Shown: one piece after another, positions 20,727 through 35,993 of the stretch
Layout: each line of letters begins with the position of its first letter
Numbering within the stretch: position 1 is the first letter of the stretch
Origin: Lysobacter defluvii IMMIB APB-9 = DSM 18482
Lineage (GTDB): Bacteria > Pseudomonadota > Gammaproteobacteria > Xanthomonadales > Xanthomonadaceae
Direction: 5' to 3'
Length of the DNA stretch: 64,000 bases
NCBI RefSeq assembly: GCF_000423325.1
Contig: NZ_AUHT01000006.1
Span: 186,001-250,000 of the forward strand
Notes under the pieces: generated by a model
The model's input: the letters and a program-made list of their open reading frames with translations, nothing else
Told to the model about the DNA's origin: nothing
Database searches by the model: none
Translations under genes and position numbers: made by a program

Positions 20727-22214
20727 ATGAGCAAGGAACTGTTGCTGGTCGTTGACGCGGTTGCCAACGAAAAGGGCGTGCCCGAATCGGTGATCTTCGA
20801 GGCCATCGAGGCCGCGCTGGCCTCCGCCGCCAAGAAGCGCTACACCGACGAGGACGTGCTGGTGCGGGTCGCCATCGATCGCAAGGACGGCAGCTACGAG
20901 ACCTTCCGCCGGATGGAGGTGATCGCCGACGACGCCGAGATGGAGTCCCCGGACCGCCAGCTGCGCCTGATGGACGCGCTCGACGAGGTCGAGGGCGTCG
21001 AGGTCGGTGATTACATCGAGGAGCAGATCGAGAACCCGGAGTTCGGTCGCATCGCCGCCCAGGCCGCCAAGCAGGTGATCGTGCAGCGCGTGCGCGAGGC
21101 CGAGCGCCAGCAGGTGATCGATGCCTGGAAGGACCGCGTCGGCGAGCTGGTCACCGGCATCGTCAAGCGCGTGGAGCGCGGCAACATCTACGTCGACCTG
21201 GGCGGCAACGCCGAGGCGATCATCCCCAAGGACAAGGGCATCCCCCGCGACGTGCTGCGCACCGGCGACCGGGTCCGCGGCTATCTCTACGACGTGCGCC
21301 CCGAGCCGCGTGGGCCGCAGCTGTTCATCAGCCGTGCCGCGCCGGAGTTCATGATGGAGCTGTTCAAGCTCGAGGTGCCGGAGGTCGGGCAGGGCCTGGT
21401 CTCGATCATGGCCTGCGCGCGCGACCCGGGTGACCGGGCCAAGATCGCGGTGCTCGCCCACGACAACCGCACCGACCCGATCGGCGCCTGCATCGGCATG
21501 CGCGGTTCGCGCGTGCAGGCGGTGACCAACGAGCTCAACGGCGAGCGCGTGGACATCGTGCTGTGGTCCGACAATCCCGCCCAGTTCGTCATCAACGCGA
21601 TGGCGCCGGCGGAGGTGCAGTCGATCATCGTCGACGAGGACAAGCACTCCATGGATCTGGCCGTGGCCGAGGACCGCCTGGCGCAGGCGATCGGCAAGGG
21701 CGGGCAGAACGTGCGCCTGGCCAGCCGCATGACCGGCTGGCAGCTCAACGTGATGACCGCCGAGCAGGTCCAGGCCAAGAGCGAGGCCGAGCAGACCGCC
21801 GCGCGCGAGCTGTTCCAGGAAAAGCTCGAGGTCGACGAGGAGATCGCCGGCATCCTGGTCTCGGAGGGCTTCGGCACCGTCGAGGAGATCGCCTACGTTC
21901 CGGTGGGCGAGCTGCTGGCGGTCGAGGGCTTCGACGAGGACATCGTCGAGGAACTGCGCGCCCGCGCCCGCGACGCGTTGCTCAACGAGGCGCTGGCCGC
22001 CGAGGAGGAGCTCGCCTCGCAGGAGCCGTCCGAGGACCTGCTGTCGATGGAAGGCATGGACGAGGTGCTGGCCTACGCGCTGGCCGCCAATGGCGTCGTC
22101 ACCCGCGACGACCTGGCCGACCTGGCCACCGACGAGCTGACCGTCTACGAGGGCGTGGACAAGGCCCGCGCCGCCGCGCTGATCATGGAGGCGCGCAAGC
22201 ACTGGTTCGAGTGA
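20727..22214 (+). CDS. nusA: Transcription termination/antitermination factor NusA
   Basis: RNA polymerase-binding factor that modulates pausing, termination and rRNA antitermination. The 495-residue protein has the N-terminal polymerase-binding domain, an S1 domain (GELVTGIVKRVERGNIYVDLGG), and KH1/KH2 domains (GACIGMRGSRVQAVTNEL, AIGKGGQNVRLASRM). Two C-terminal acidic repeats (LVSEGFGTVEEIAYVP; LAANGVVTRDDLADLA) match the gammaproteobacterial form. It lies 4 bp after rimP. Confidence 0.97.
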   Translation: MSKELLLVVDAVANEKGVPESVIFEAIEAALASAAKKRYTDEDVLVRVAIDRKDGSYETFRRMEVIADDAEMESPDRQLRLMDALDEVEGVEVGDYIEEQIENPEFGRIAAQAAKQVIVQRVREAERQQVIDAWKDRVGELVTGIVKRVERGNIYVDLGGNAEAIIPKDKGIPRDVLRTGDRVRGYLYDVRPEPRGPQLFISRAAPEFMMELFKLEVPEVGQGLVSIMACARDPGDRAKIAVLAHDNRTDPIGACIGMRGSRVQAVTNELNGERVDIVLWSDNPAQFVINAMAPAEVQSIIVDEDKHSMDLAVAEDRLAQAIGKGGQNVRLASRMTGWQLNVMTAEQVQAKSEAEQTAARELFQEKLEVDEEIAGILVSEGFGTVEEIAYVPVGELLAVEGFDEDIVEELRARARDALLNEALAAEEELASQEPSEDLLSMEGMDEVLAYALAANGVVTRDDLADLATDELTVYEGVDKARAAALIMEARKHWFE

Positions 22215-22329
22215 ACCCGTGCCTGCCGCCGCCATGGAATGAACACGGGACTGCGCCCATGTAACCGCAGGGATAGAATTGACCGATAACCGCGCCGGCC
22301 GTACTGGCGCCTCAGGAAACGGAAACCGA

Positions 22330-24894
22330 ATGTCGCAGCAAACCACCATCCGCAAGCTGGCCGCACTGGTGAACACGCCGGTCGAGAAGTTGCTGGAACA
22401 GCTGGCCGAGGCCGGCATGGAGTTCAGCGACCCCGACCAGGTGGTCTCCAGCACCGAGAAGGTCAAGCTGCTCGGCTTCCTGAGGCGGACCCACGGCAAG
22501 GGCGCGGCCGGCACCGAGAAGGCCGCCGCCCCGCGCAAGATCACCCTCAGCCGCAACCGCAAGCAGGAGCTGACGGTCGGTGGCGGCAAGAACCGCTCCA
22601 CCGTCGACGTGGTGGTGCGCAAGAAGGTTACGCTGGTGCCCCCGGGCACCGACGCGCCGGCGGCTGCCGGCGGGGACGACGAGCGTGCCGAGATCCTGCG
22701 CAAGCTCGAGGAGTCGCGCCAGCGCAACCTGGCCGAGCAGAAGGCGCTCGAGGAAGCCGACCGCCGCCGCGCCGAGGAGGCCGAGCGGGCGAAGAAGGAG
22801 GCCGAGGAGGCCGCCCGCCGCAAGGCCGAGGAAGAAGCCGCCGCCAAGGCCGCGCCCGAAGAGCCGGTGGAGCCGGTCGCCGCGCCGATTCCGGACCCCA
22901 AGCCCGCAGCGCCGCGTACCCGCGAGCGCGACGGTGGCCGCGGCCAGCGCGAGCGTGCCGGCGCCGGGGCCGGCGACGGCGATCGCGGCAAGCGCTTCGC
23001 CGGCCGCATGCACCTGAGCGAGTCCGACCGTGCCCGCCGTTCCACCGGCGCCGGCGCCCGTGGCCGTTCCAAGTCGCGCCGCCACCCCGACCAGGCCCGC
23101 ACCGGCACCGGGTTCACACGGCCGACCGCGCCGATCGTGCGCGAGGTGCAGATCGGCGAGACCATCACCGTGGCCGACCTGGCGCAGCAGATGGCGCTCA
23201 AGGGCGGCGAGGTGGTCAAGGCGCTGTTCAAGATGGGCGTGATGGCCACCATCACCCAGTCCATCGACCACGACACCGCCGTGCTGGTGACCGAGGAGCT
23301 GGGCCACACCCCGGTCGCGGCCACCGGCAACGACGCCGAGGACGCGCTGCTGGCGCAGCTGGAGGACGTGCAGGGCGAGGAGACCCCGCGTCCGCCGGTG
23401 GTCACCATCATGGGCCACGTCGACCACGGCAAGACCTCGACGCTGGACTACATCCGCCGGACCCGGATCGCCTCGGGCGAGGCCGGCGGCATCACCCAGC
23501 ACATCGGCGCCTACCACGTCGAGACCGACAAGGGGATCATCAGCTTCCTCGACACCCCGGGCCACGCGGCGTTCTCGTCGATGCGCTCGCGCGGTGCCAA
23601 GCTGACCGACATCGTGGTCCTCGTGGTGGCCGCCGACGACGGCGTCAAGCCGCAGACGATCGAAGCGATCCAGCACGCGCGCGCCGCCGGCGTGCCGCTG
23701 ATCGTCGCCATCAACAAGATCGACAAGTCCGACGCCGACCCGCTGCGGGTCAAGAACGAGCTGCTCGAGCACGACGTCGTGGCCGAGGAGTTCGGCGGCG
23801 ACACGCAGATGGTCGAGATCTCGGCCAAGACCGGGCAGAACTTCGACGGCCTGCTGGACGCCATCTCGCTGCAGGCCGAGGTGCTCGAGCTCAAGGCGGT
23901 GGCCGACGGCCGCGCCAGCGGCACCGTCATCGAGTCCGCGCTCGACAAGGGCCGGGGCCCGGTCGCGACCGTGCTGGTGCAGCAGGGCCAGCTGCGGAAG
24001 GGTGACTACCTGGTGTGCGGCGTGCAGTACGGCCGCGTGCGTGCGCTGTTCGACGAGACCGGTTCCCAGGTCGAGTCGGCCGGCCCGTCCATCCCGGTGC
24101 AGGTGCTGGGCCTGTCGGGCGTGCCCGACGCCGGCGACGACTTCGTCGTGGTCGAGGACGAGCGCCTGGCCAAGGACGTCGCCGAGCAGCGCGACGCCAA
24201 GCGCCGCGAGTCCCGCCTGGTTGCCCAGGGTGGCAACCGGATGGAGGACATCATGGCGCAGATGGGCGAGGGCGCCGGCCAGCTGTCGCTGAACCTGGTG
24301 GTCAAGGCCGACGTCCACGGCTCGGTGCAGGCGCTGCGCGAGGCGCTGACCGGCCTGAGCACCGACGAGATCCGCATCAACGTGATCCGCGCCGGCGTGG
24401 GCGGCATCACCGAGTCCGACGCCAGCCTGGCGGCGACCTCGAAGGCCACGATCATCGGCTTCAACGTCCGCGCCGACGCTACCGCCCGCAAGGTCATCGA
24501 GACCAACAACCTCGACCTGCGCTACTTCTCGATCATCTATGACGTGATCGACCAGGTGAAGCAGGTGGCTTCGGGCATCCTGGGCATGGAAATCCGCGAG
24601 GAGATCATCGGCACCGCCGAGGTGCTGCAGGTCTTCCGCCACTCCCGCTTCGGCTCCATCGCCGGTTCGCGCGTGGTCGAGGGCGTGTTCCGCGCCGGCA
24701 AGCCGGTGCGCGTGCTGCGCGACAACACCGTCATCTTCGAGGGCGAACTGGACTCGCTGCGCCGGTTCCAGGAGAACGTCGAAGAGGTCAAGGAAGGCAC
24801 CGAGTGCGGCATCGGCGTGAAGGGCTACGACCAGGTCAAGGTCGGCGACCAGATCGAGTGCTTCGAGCGCCACGAGGTGCAGAGGTCGCTGTGA
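22330..24894 (+). CDS. infB: Translation initiation factor IF-2
   Basis: GTPase that brings initiator tRNA to the 30S subunit. The ATG at 22330 gives 854 residues. The N-terminal IF2N region starts [18 protein letters not shown] highly charged Ala/Glu/Arg linker follows (about residues 125-270). The G domain has G1 [10 protein letters not shown]3 DTPGHAAF and G4 NKIDK, and domains II-IV follow. An in-frame TTG at 22279 is rejected as a start. A TAGAAT hexamer at 22274-22279 could be an internal -10. The stop overlaps the rbfA GTG. Confidence 0.97.
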   Translation: MSQQTTIRKLAALVNTPVEKLLEQLAEAGMEFSDPDQVVSSTEKVKLLGFLRRTHGKGAAGTEKAAAPRKITLSRNRKQELTVGGGKNRSTVDVVVRKKVTLVPPGTDAPAAAGGDDERAEILRKLEESRQRNLAEQKALEEADRRRAEEAERAKKEAEEAARRKAEEEAAAKAAPEEPVEPVAAPIPDPKPAAPRTRERDGGRGQRERAGAGAGDGDRGKRFAGRMHLSESDRARRSTGAGARGRSKSRRHPDQARTGTGFTRPTAPIVREVQIGETITVADLAQQMALKGGEVVKALFKMGVMATITQSIDHDTAVLVTEELGHTPVAATGNDAEDALLAQLEDVQGEETPRPPVVTIMGHVDHGKTSTLDYIRRTRIASGEAGGITQHIGAYHVETDKGIISFLDTPGHAAFSSMRSRGAKLTDIVVLVVAADDGVKPQTIEAIQHARAAGVPLIVAINKIDKSDADPLRVKNELLEHDVVAEEFGGDTQMVEISAKTGQNFDGLLDAISLQAEVLELKAVADGRASGTVIESALDKGRGPVATVLVQQGQLRKGDYLVCGVQYGRVRALFDETGSQVESAGPSIPVQVLGLSGVPDAGDDFVVVEDERLAKDVAEQRDAKRRESRLVAQGGNRMEDIMAQMGEGAGQLSLNLVVKADVHGSVQALREALTGLSTDEIRINVIRAGVGGITESDASLAATSKATIIGFNVRADATARKVIETNNLDLRYFSIIYDVIDQVKQVASGILGMEIREEIIGTAEVLQVFRHSRFGSIAGSRVVEGVFRAGKPVRVLRDNTVIFEGELDSLRRFQENVEEVKEGTECGIGVKGYDQVKVGDQIECFERHEVQRSL

Positions 24895-25268
24895 GCAAGT
24901 CCTTCGCCCGCACCGACCGCGTGGCCGCCCAGCTCCGCCGCGAGCTGGGCACGCTGGTGCACGCGGCGGTACGCGAGCATGGCCTGCCGTCGGTCAGCGT
25001 GTCCGACGTCGAGGTCACCCGCGACATGGCCCACGCCAAGGTCTTCTTCACCGCGCTCCAGCCGGAGCGTTCGAAGGAGGCGCTGGCGGGGCTGCGCGAG
25101 CTGTCCCGGCAGATCCGGTTCGAGCTTGGCCGGGCGGTGAAGCTGCGCCACGTGCCCGAGCTGCACTTCCACTACGACGATTCCTTCGACCGCGGCGAGC
25201 GCATCGAGACCCTGCTGCGCGAGAATCCGCCGTCCGGGGACCCGGACGGCGACGGCCCCGCCGCCTGA
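24891..25268 (+). CDS. rbfA: Ribosome-binding factor A
   Basis: KH-type 30S assembly and cold-adaptation factor. The GTG at 24891 lies within the infB stop (GTGA) and gives 125 residues. The core [18 protein letters not shown], the ISDVEV-type [20 protein letters not shown], and the closing [21 protein letters not shown] are all family features. truB follows 5 bp later. Confidence 0.95.
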   Translation: MSKSFARTDRVAAQLRRELGTLVHAAVREHGLPSVSVSDVEVTRDMAHAKVFFTALQPERSKEALAGLRELSRQIRFELGRAVKLRHVPELHFHYDDSFDRGERIETLLRENPPSGDPDGDGPAA

Positions 25269-25273
25269 GCCGG

Positions 25274-26233
25274 ATGAGGCGCCCCCCGCGCAGGAAGCTG
25301 CGCCCGCTCGACGGCATCCTGCTGCTGGACAAGCCGTCCGGCCCCAGCTCGAACCAGGCCCTGCAGCGGGTCAAGCAGCTGTACCGGGCGGCGAAGGCGG
25401 GCCACACCGGCAGCCTGGATCCGCTCGCCACCGGGCTGCTGCCGGTGTGCCTGGGGGAGGCGACCAAGATCGCCGGGCACCTGCTCGGGTCCCGCAAGGC
25501 CTATCGCACCGTGGCGGTGCTGGGCGCCACCACCGATACCGACGACGCCGACGGGCAGGTGCTGCTGGAGCGCCCGGTGCCCGCCCTGGGCGAATCCCTG
25601 ATCGAGGCCGCGCTGGCGCCCTTGCGCGGGCGCATCGCCCAGCGGGCCCCGATCTATTCGGCGCTCAAGAGCGGTGGCGAGCCGCTGTACGCGCGTGCAC
25701 GCCGCGGCGAGGCGATCGAGGCACCGGTACGCGAGGTCGAGGTCCACCGGCTCGAGCTGCTGCGCCTGGATGGCGCGAGGCTGGAACTGGAAATCGAGTG
25801 CGGCTCGGGCACCTACGTGCGCAGCCTGATCCGCGACCTCGGCGAGGCGCTGGGCTGTGGCGCCCACGTGGCGCAGCTGCGCCGGTTGTGGGTGGAGCCG
25901 TTCCACGAGCCGCGGATGCACACGCTGGATGAGCTCGAACAGGTGGCCGCGAGCGGGGGCGAGGAGGCGCTGGACCGGCTGTTGCTCCCACTGGAGGCGG
26001 GGCTGGCCGGGTTCCCCCGGGTCCGCCTGGACGCCAGCGAAGCGGCGCGCCTGCGCCACGGCCAGCGGCTGCCGGTCCCGGCCGTGCAGGGTGCCGACGC
26101 CGTCCCGCTGGACGGCGGCGCAGCCGCGCTCGAGGTCGCCGCCTTCGGTCCGGACGGGGAGCCGCTGGGACTGGCCGAGTTCGAGGGTGGCGTACTGCGC
26201 CCCAGGCGCCTGTTCAGCTTTACGCCGCGCTAA
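25274..26233 (+). CDS. truB: tRNA pseudouridine(55) synthase TruB
   Basis: Makes pseudouridine-55 in the T loop of tRNAs. The catalytic-Asp motif [23 protein letters not shown] is present, with the family blocks [34 protein letters not shown] and [14 protein letters not shown]-terminal PUA-like domain brings the length to 319 residues. The N-terminus is short and basic. Confidence 0.97.
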   Translation: MRRPPRRKLRPLDGILLLDKPSGPSSNQALQRVKQLYRAAKAGHTGSLDPLATGLLPVCLGEATKIAGHLLGSRKAYRTVAVLGATTDTDDADGQVLLERPVPALGESLIEAALAPLRGRIAQRAPIYSALKSGGEPLYARARRGEAIEAPVREVEVHRLELLRLDGARLELEIECGSGTYVRSLIRDLGEALGCGAHVAQLRRLWVEPFHEPRMHTLDELEQVAASGGEEALDRLLLPLEAGLAGFPRVRLDASEAARLRHGQRLPVPAVQGADAVPLDGGAAALEVAAFGPDGEPLGLAEFEGGVLRPRRLFSFTPR

Positions 26234-26255
26234 CGGAACCTTCTCGCGACCGCGC

Positions 26256-26285
26256 TTGTGGCGGCGCCGGCGGCCGGGATACAAT
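26256..26285 (+). promoter_or_regulatory. Probable rpsO promoter
   Basis: TTGTGG (26256-26261) and TACAAT (26280-26285), with an 18-bp spacer, lie between truB and rpsO. This leaves a leader of about 120 nt before the rpsO ATG. The position matches the E. coli rpsO promoter, whose leader is bound by S15, but no S15 pseudoknot was resolved here. Confidence 0.6.
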
Positions 26286-26413
26286 CTGCCCGCTTTTTCG
26301 CACAGGAAAGGCGGATACTTCCTTCCAGCAAGCGGCGGACCAGGCGGTGCGCCGGTGTCGTGTTTTCCGGCTCCGGGCGTTCTTCTGCAGGTCGCGCGTC
26401 AACGAGGCAACAC

Positions 26414-26674
26414 ATGTCCATCGATACCAGCAAGGTCATTGAAGAACACAAGCGCGGTGAGAACGACACCGGTTCCCCGGAAGTCCAGATCGCCCTGCTT
26501 ACCGCTCGCATCGAGCAGCTCCAGAGCCACTTCAAGGAGCACAAGCAGGACCACCACAGCCGGCGCGGCCTGCTGATGATGGTCAACCGCCGCCGCAGCC
26601 TGCTCGACTACCTGCACCGCAAGGATGCCGAGCGCTACAAGGCGCTGATCGCAAAGCTCGGCCTGCGTCGCTGA
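26414..26674 (+). CDS. rpsO: 30S ribosomal protein S15
   Basis: Primary 16S rRNA-binding protein of the small subunit platform. The ATG at 26414 gives 86 residues with the typical sequence [16 protein letters not shown] and [21 protein letters not shown]. An upstream in-frame extension reads through the promoter and is not coding. A strong terminator follows, so rpsO can form its own transcript. Confidence 0.98.
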   Translation: MSIDTSKVIEEHKRGENDTGSPEVQIALLTARIEQLQSHFKEHKQDHHSRRGLLMMVNRRRSLLDYLHRKDAERYKALIAKLGLRR

Positions 26675-26686
26675 CCAGGAATGCCA

Positions 26687-26716
26687 CCGCGGCGCAGTGA
26701 TGCGCCGCGGTTTTTT
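26687..26716 (+). terminator. Rho-independent terminator after rpsO
   Basis: CCGCGGCGCA (26687-26696) pairs perfectly with TGCGCCGCGG (26701-26710) over a GTGA loop, followed by six T. It separates rpsO from pnp. Confidence 0.95.
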
Positions 26717-26807
26717 ATGGGGTCGACCGACCCCCGGCCGCGAACCGGCGGCCACCCGGACAGGCAAGGGCCGCATCCGGTCCGCTTAGATAAGACAGGA
26801 ATCCAAC

Positions 26808-28916
<2,109 letters not shown>

Positions 28917-28941
28917 ACCGGCGCGTACTTGCGAGGCATGG

Positions 28942-28966
28942 AAAAGCGGGCTCCGGCCCGCTTTTT
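28942..28966. terminator. Bidirectional terminator between pnp and the EamA gene
   Basis: AAAAGCGGGC (28942-28951) and GCCCGCTTTTT (28956-28966) form a perfect 10-bp stem with loop TCCG. A T-run follows on the + strand and a T-run also appears on the - strand. It can therefore end both pnp and the leftward gene at 28994-29932. Confidence 0.92.
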
Positions 28967-28993
28967 CCTTTTGGGACGACCGGGCGGCGGGGC

Positions 28994-29932
28994 TTACCGG
29001 GCGTCCTCGGGCGCGGCCGGATCGGTGTGCCGGATCGCGGCCGGCGGCAGCGCCTCCCGGGCGCGCCTGCGCGAGAGCTGCACGGCGGTGCGCGTGGTGC
29101 CGATGCTGGCGGCGACCACCAGGGCGATCGCGAGCGCGCGCAGCCAGCCGAAGGTCTGGTCCAGCATCACCCACGCCACCGCGGCGGCGAACACCGGCTC
29201 CAGGCTCAGCAGCACGCTGAAGGTCGGCTTCGACAGCCGGCGCAGCGCGGCCAGTTCCAGGGTGTAGGGAACGACCGAGGAGAGCAGGGCCACCCCGAGG
29301 ATGAGGCCGGCCAGTTCCGGGTGGTGGAGCGCCTGCATCGCCCCGGGCGCCCCCAGGATCGCCGTGCCCAGCGCGCCGATCGCCATGGCGACGGCCAGGC
29401 CACCGACCCCGGGCACTTCCCGCCCCACCCGGGCGGAGCACAGGATGTACGCGGCCCAGAACCCGCCGGCGACCAGGGCGAACGCGATGCCGACCGGGTC
29501 GAGCGACTCCGCGCCCAGCGCCGACTCCAGGCCCAGCAGGACCATCCCGGCGGTGGCGATGCCCACCCACAGCATGTCGCGTGCGCTGCGCGACAGCAGC
29601 GCCGCCAGCACCAGGGGGCCGATGAACTCGAAGGAGACCGCCACCGCCAGCGGCAGGCGCTCGATGGAGGCGAAGAAGAAGCCGTTCATCGCCCCCAGGC
29701 TGGCGCCCAGCAGCACCACCCCGGTCCAGGCCTGGCGGCTCCATCCCCAGGCGGCGGGGCGGGCCACCGCCAGCAGGAACAGGGCGGCGAGCCCCAGCCG
29801 CAGGGTGGTCACGCCCCACGGGCCGAGATGGGGGAACAGCCCGTCGGCCAGCGCGGCACCGAACTGCAGTGACAGGCACGAGCCGATCACCAGCAGTACG
29901 CCGGTGGCGGGAGAGGGATTCAGGGGGGACAC
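28994..29932 (-). CDS. EamA-family exporter, RhtA-like
   Basis: Inner-membrane drug/metabolite transporter with ten hydrophobic segments in two EamA repeats, 312 residues. It resembles the threonine/homoserine exporter RhtA (SCLSLQFGAALADGLFPHLGPWGVTTLRLGLAALFLL; FSVLLSLEPVFAAAVAWVMLDQ). The substrate is not shown by the sequence. The start is GTG at 29932 with AAGGAAA about 8 nt upstream, only 24 bp after the dnaE2 stop on the same strand. It may therefore be the last gene of the SOS operon. Confidence 0.85.
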   Translation of the reverse strand: MSPLNPSPATGVLLVIGSCLSLQFGAALADGLFPHLGPWGVTTLRLGLAALFLLAVARPAAWGWSRQAWTGVVLLGASLGAMNGFFFASIERLPLAVAVSFEFIGPLVLAALLSRSARDMLWVGIATAGMVLLGLESALGAESLDPVGIAFALVAGGFWAAYILCSARVGREVPGVGGLAVAMAIGALGTAILGAPGAMQALHHPELAGLILGVALLSSVVPYTLELAALRRLSKPTFSVLLSLEPVFAAAVAWVMLDQTFGWLRALAIALVVAASIGTTRTAVQLSRRRAREALPPAAIRHTDPAAPEDAR

Positions 29933-29956
29933 CGTCGGGCTTTCCTTGGGCGAAGG

Positions 29957-33075
<3,119 letters not shown>

Positions 33076-33076
<1 letters not shown>

Positions 33077-34515
33077 CAGCCGAACCACCCGTGCAGCATG
33101 AAGCCGTCGCCGCTGTCGTCGACCGGCGCATCCCCGGCCGGGCGCCAGGCCCAGGCCTGCTGGCCGGCGCTGGTGCGCAGGCGGTAGTAGTCGCGGCGCA
33201 CGTCGCCTTCCCACCAGCCGGTCTCGATGCGCTCCGGGCCGGCGAGGATCCCGACCCGGTGGTCGCGCAGGGGCGAAGGGCGGGTCAGCAGCCATCCCGG
33301 GCGGCTGCCCGGGGCGGGAACCGGGACGGCCCCGGCGCGCGGGGGCGCGGCCTCGGGCGTGAAGGCCCGCTCCGGGCGATGGTCGGCGCGCACCGCCAGC
33401 CCGTGCACCGCGTCCTCGCCCAGACGGGCGCGCAGGCGTTCGCGCAGCTGCTCCCAGGGCACCGCCTGCTGCGGCCGGGTGTCGAACAGGTCGCGTCCGG
33501 CCGGCACGAATGCCGGCAGGTCGCGCGCCACCAGCCGCACCCCGCGCACCGGCGCCGGGACGCGGGCCTGCTCCAGCCGGCCCCGGGCGAGCTCGAACAG
33601 CATCGCCGCGTCACGCTCGGGCGCGAGCAGGCCAACCGGCACGACGGTGTCGGCGCGGCCCTCGTGCTCCAGCCGCAGCTCGAAACGCAGCACGCCGCCG
33701 TCGCGGCCGGCGAGGAAGGCGGCCAGGTCGCCGGTCAGCCGGCGCAGCGGGAACAGCAGCGCCTGGCTGGACTCGACGTCGAAGTTCAGCTCGATCCGCG
33801 CCGCGAACACATCCGGCGGCTGGTAGCACTCCAGCGGGGTGGGCAGGCTGCCGTCCAGCCGGTCCAGGTGGGCCAGCGCCTCCGGGCCGATCCGCTTGCC
33901 CAGCGCCGCGCGCGGCAGGGCGAACACCTGGCGCAGCCGCCGCAGGCCCATCCGCCGCAGGCTGGCCGCCACCGCCGGCTCCAGCCCGCTGCGCTCCACC
34001 GGCAACTGGCCCAGCGCGTTGCGCAACGGGGCTTCGGCGGTGACCGCCAGCCCGTCGTGGACGTTGGCCAGCACCCGCGCCGCCCAGGGGTTGGGGGCCA
34101 GGGTGATGCGGTGGCGGAAGCCCAGCGCGGCCAGGTCCCCGCGCAGCCTGGCCTCGAACCGGGGCCAGGGCCCGAACAGCTTGAAGCTGGCCTCCACTTC
34201 CAGCAGCAGCGTCGAGGGCAGGGTGCGGCAGACCAGCGAGCTGTAGCGGTAGGCCCAGGCGGCGAGGAAGTCGTGCCAGCGCTCGACCTCGGCCGGATCA
34301 TGGGAAACGGCGGCGAAGCGGCTGCACAGCGCCTGGGCCGCGCCCAGCGACTGGCCCGGTCGTAGCCCGGCCGCCCGTGCCGCCGGGTTGACCGCGCGCA
34401 GCACGCGGCGCTGTGCCGGCCCGTCGACCAGCGCCAGCGGCGCCGCGGGGTCGGGGTGGCGCCGCAGGACGCCATCGAGCGCCAGCTGCGGCAGGAGGAT
34501 GCAGGCCCAGAGCAT
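33076..34515 (-). CDS. imuB: ImuB, Y-family polymerase-like mutagenesis protein
   Basis: Non-catalytic Y-family polymerase homologue that links DnaE2 to the replisome. The 479-residue protein starts [20 protein letters not shown], where active DinB polymerases have the metal-binding DxDxFFA motif. That motif is absent, as in other ImuB proteins. The palm/fingers ([21 protein letters not shown]), little-finger region and a C-terminal ImuB tail ([22 protein letters not shown]) are recognisable. It lies between imuA (9-bp gap) and dnaE2 (1-bp overlap). Confidence 0.93.
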
Positions 34516-34524
34516 CGGTCGGCC

Positions 34525-35157
34525 TCATTGCACCCGTCGGGCCGGGGCGGGGAGGGGCAGCGGCCGCGGTGGCGGGTTGCCGCCACGGCACTTGAGTACC
34601 CGCAGCTGCGCCGGGTCGGCCTCCACCGCGATCCGCAACGCGGCCGGGGAGGGGTTGGCCGCCGCGCGCAGCGGCCGCATCGCGAAGCCCAGGCACTGGC
34701 CGGTCTCGGCCGCCACCTGCAGCCGGCGCAGCGCCCGGTCATCGGCCTCCTGCGGCCAGCACAGCACCGCCGAGCAGGCCGCCGAGCGCAGGCACTGCTC
34801 GGCCGCCCACAGCGCGTCGCGGCCCTCCGCCCGGACCACCTGCAGCCGCTGCAGGCGCACGCCGGCCTCCGCCCAGGCGGGGGCGAAGGGGAGGTAGGGC
34901 GGGGCGACCAGCACCACCATCCCGTCGGCCTGCGACAGCCGCGCCAGGGTCGGCCACAGCAGGCGCAGCTCGCCGACCCCGTCGGCCGGCAGCAGCAATT
35001 CGGTGAGCGCATGCTCGGGCCAGCCGCCATCGGGCAGGGCTGCGTCCAGGCCAGCGTGACCGGTCGGCTGCCGCGAGGGCGCGCGTCCGGCCGGCTGCCC
35101 GCCGCGCCAGACCCGGCGCGAGGCCAGCAGGCTGTCCAGGGCGACCACCGCGCCCAT
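34525..35157 (-). CDS. imuA: ImuA, RecA-like mutagenesis accessory protein
   Basis: SOS cassette protein of the ImuA/SulA2 family, distantly RecA-like, needed with ImuB and DnaE2 for induced mutagenesis. The 210 residues include HAGLDAALPDGGWPEHALTELLLP and VVLVAPPYLPFAPAWAEAGV, matching the ImuA core. The C-terminus is basic and Pro-rich. The start overlaps the lexA stop by one base, so translation is probably coupled. Confidence 0.92.
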   Translation of the reverse strand: MGAVVALDSLLASRRVWRGGQPAGRAPSRQPTGHAGLDAALPDGGWPEHALTELLLPADGVGELRLLWPTLARLSQADGMVVLVAPPYLPFAPAWAEAGVRLQRLQVVRAEGRDALWAAEQCLRSAACSAVLCWPQEADDRALRRLQVAAETGQCLGFAMRPLRAAANPSPAALRIAVEADPAQLRVLKCRGGNPPPRPLPLPAPARRVQ

Positions 35158-35813
35158 CAGGAAGGCCTCACCAGGCCGGCGAAGAGGCCCTCGATGGCGA
35201 AGTCGGCCACCGTCGGGCCGATCTCGATCGGCGCATGGGCGGGATTGCGCGGCAGCAGGCGCAGGTGGCCGGGGCCGTGGTCCAGGCGCTTGACGGTCAG
35301 CTCGCCCTCCACCCGCGCGACCACCGTCTGGCCGTTGCGGGCCTGCGGCGTGCGGTGCACCCCGATCAGGTCGCCGGGCAGGATGCCGTCGAGCAGCATC
35401 GACTCGCCCTCGACCTCCAGCAGGTAGTCCGGGCGCAGGCGGAACAGGGTCGGGTCGAGCTGCACCTCGCGGCGGACCTCGGGGTCCGAGCCGATGGGCG
35501 TGCCCGCGGCGACCCGCCCGAACAGGGGCACCTGCAGGAGGCCGTCCGGATCGCCGGGCCCGGCCGGCAGGACGCCGTCGGCGACGGAAGCCGCCGCCGC
35601 GCCCGCCGTGGTCAGCCGGATGCCCCGGGCGCGCCCGTCCGCCAGCTCGACCAGCCCGGCGTCCCGGAGGGCGTCCAGGTGGTAGCGCGCCGAGCGGTTC
35701 TGGCGGAAACCGAAGGCGCGCGCGATCTCCATCTGCGAGGGCGGGTAGCCGTGGCGGGCGATGTGCCCGCGCAGGTAGTCGAGCAGCCGGCGCTGGGTGT
35801 CGGTGAGGTGCAT
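35157..35813 (-). CDS. lexA: LexA repressor (cassette-linked paralogue)
   Basis: Autocleaving SOS repressor. From the ATG at 35813 it has 218 residues. A winged-helix DNA-binding domain begins MHLTDTQRRLLDYLRGHIARHG (helix PSQMEIARAFGFRQNRSARYHL). The S24 peptidase domain follows, with cleavage site Ala103-Gly104 and the Ser138/Lys175 dyad (GESMLLDG; LTVKRL). Its position at the head of imuA-imuB-dnaE2 is that of 'LexA2' in xanthomonads and pseudomonads, so a second, canonical lexA probably lies elsewhere. An upstream TTG at 35846 lies beyond the operator and is rejected as a start. Confidence 0.93.
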   Translation of the reverse strand: MHLTDTQRRLLDYLRGHIARHGYPPSQMEIARAFGFRQNRSARYHLDALRDAGLVELADGRARGIRLTTAGAAAASVADGVLPAGPGDPDGLLQVPLFGRVAAGTPIGSDPEVRREVQLDPTLFRLRPDYLLEVEGESMLLDGILPGDLIGVHRTPQARNGQTVVARVEGELTVKRLDHGPGHLRLLPRNPAHAPIEIGPTVADFAIEGLFAGLVRPS

Positions 35814-35816
35814 GGG

Positions 35817-35830
35817 TACTAATTCTAGTA
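35817..35830 (-). promoter_or_regulatory. LexA-type operator overlapping the lexA promoter
   Basis: TACTA-GAAT-TAGTA (read on the - strand) is a perfect 5-bp inverted repeat with a 4-bp centre, ending 3 bp before the lexA ATG. A TAGAAT -10 hexamer (35822-35827) lies inside it, 8 nt from the ATG. This implies repression by promoter occlusion and a leaderless mRNA. The TACTA half-site also occurs in published Xylella and Xanthomonas LexA sites. Confidence 0.75.
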
Positions 35831-35993
35831 ACAACCGGGCGTGCAAAGACTGAAGGCAGGCGGATCAGGAACTTGCCGGGCGAAGCTCGGGTGGAACCGG
35901 AGCCGGGGCAGTCTCGGGAGGCTCCGTCTCACCGGTTTGGACGCCCGGCGCGCCTCCACGGGCGGGCCACGCCGCCGGCGCCACCATCGCGCC

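Noticed and set aside
33779-33793. QALLF in ImuB as a clamp-binding motif
   Set aside because: The segment lies in a predicted structural helix/strand of the Y-family fold ([14 protein letters not shown]) and is a loose match, so it is not reported as a motif.
35841-35993. N-terminal extension of UdgX to a GTG at 35841
   Set aside because: The added 51 residues are Arg/Gly-rich without family similarity, and they overlap the lexA promoter/operator. The ATG at 35994 fits the family.
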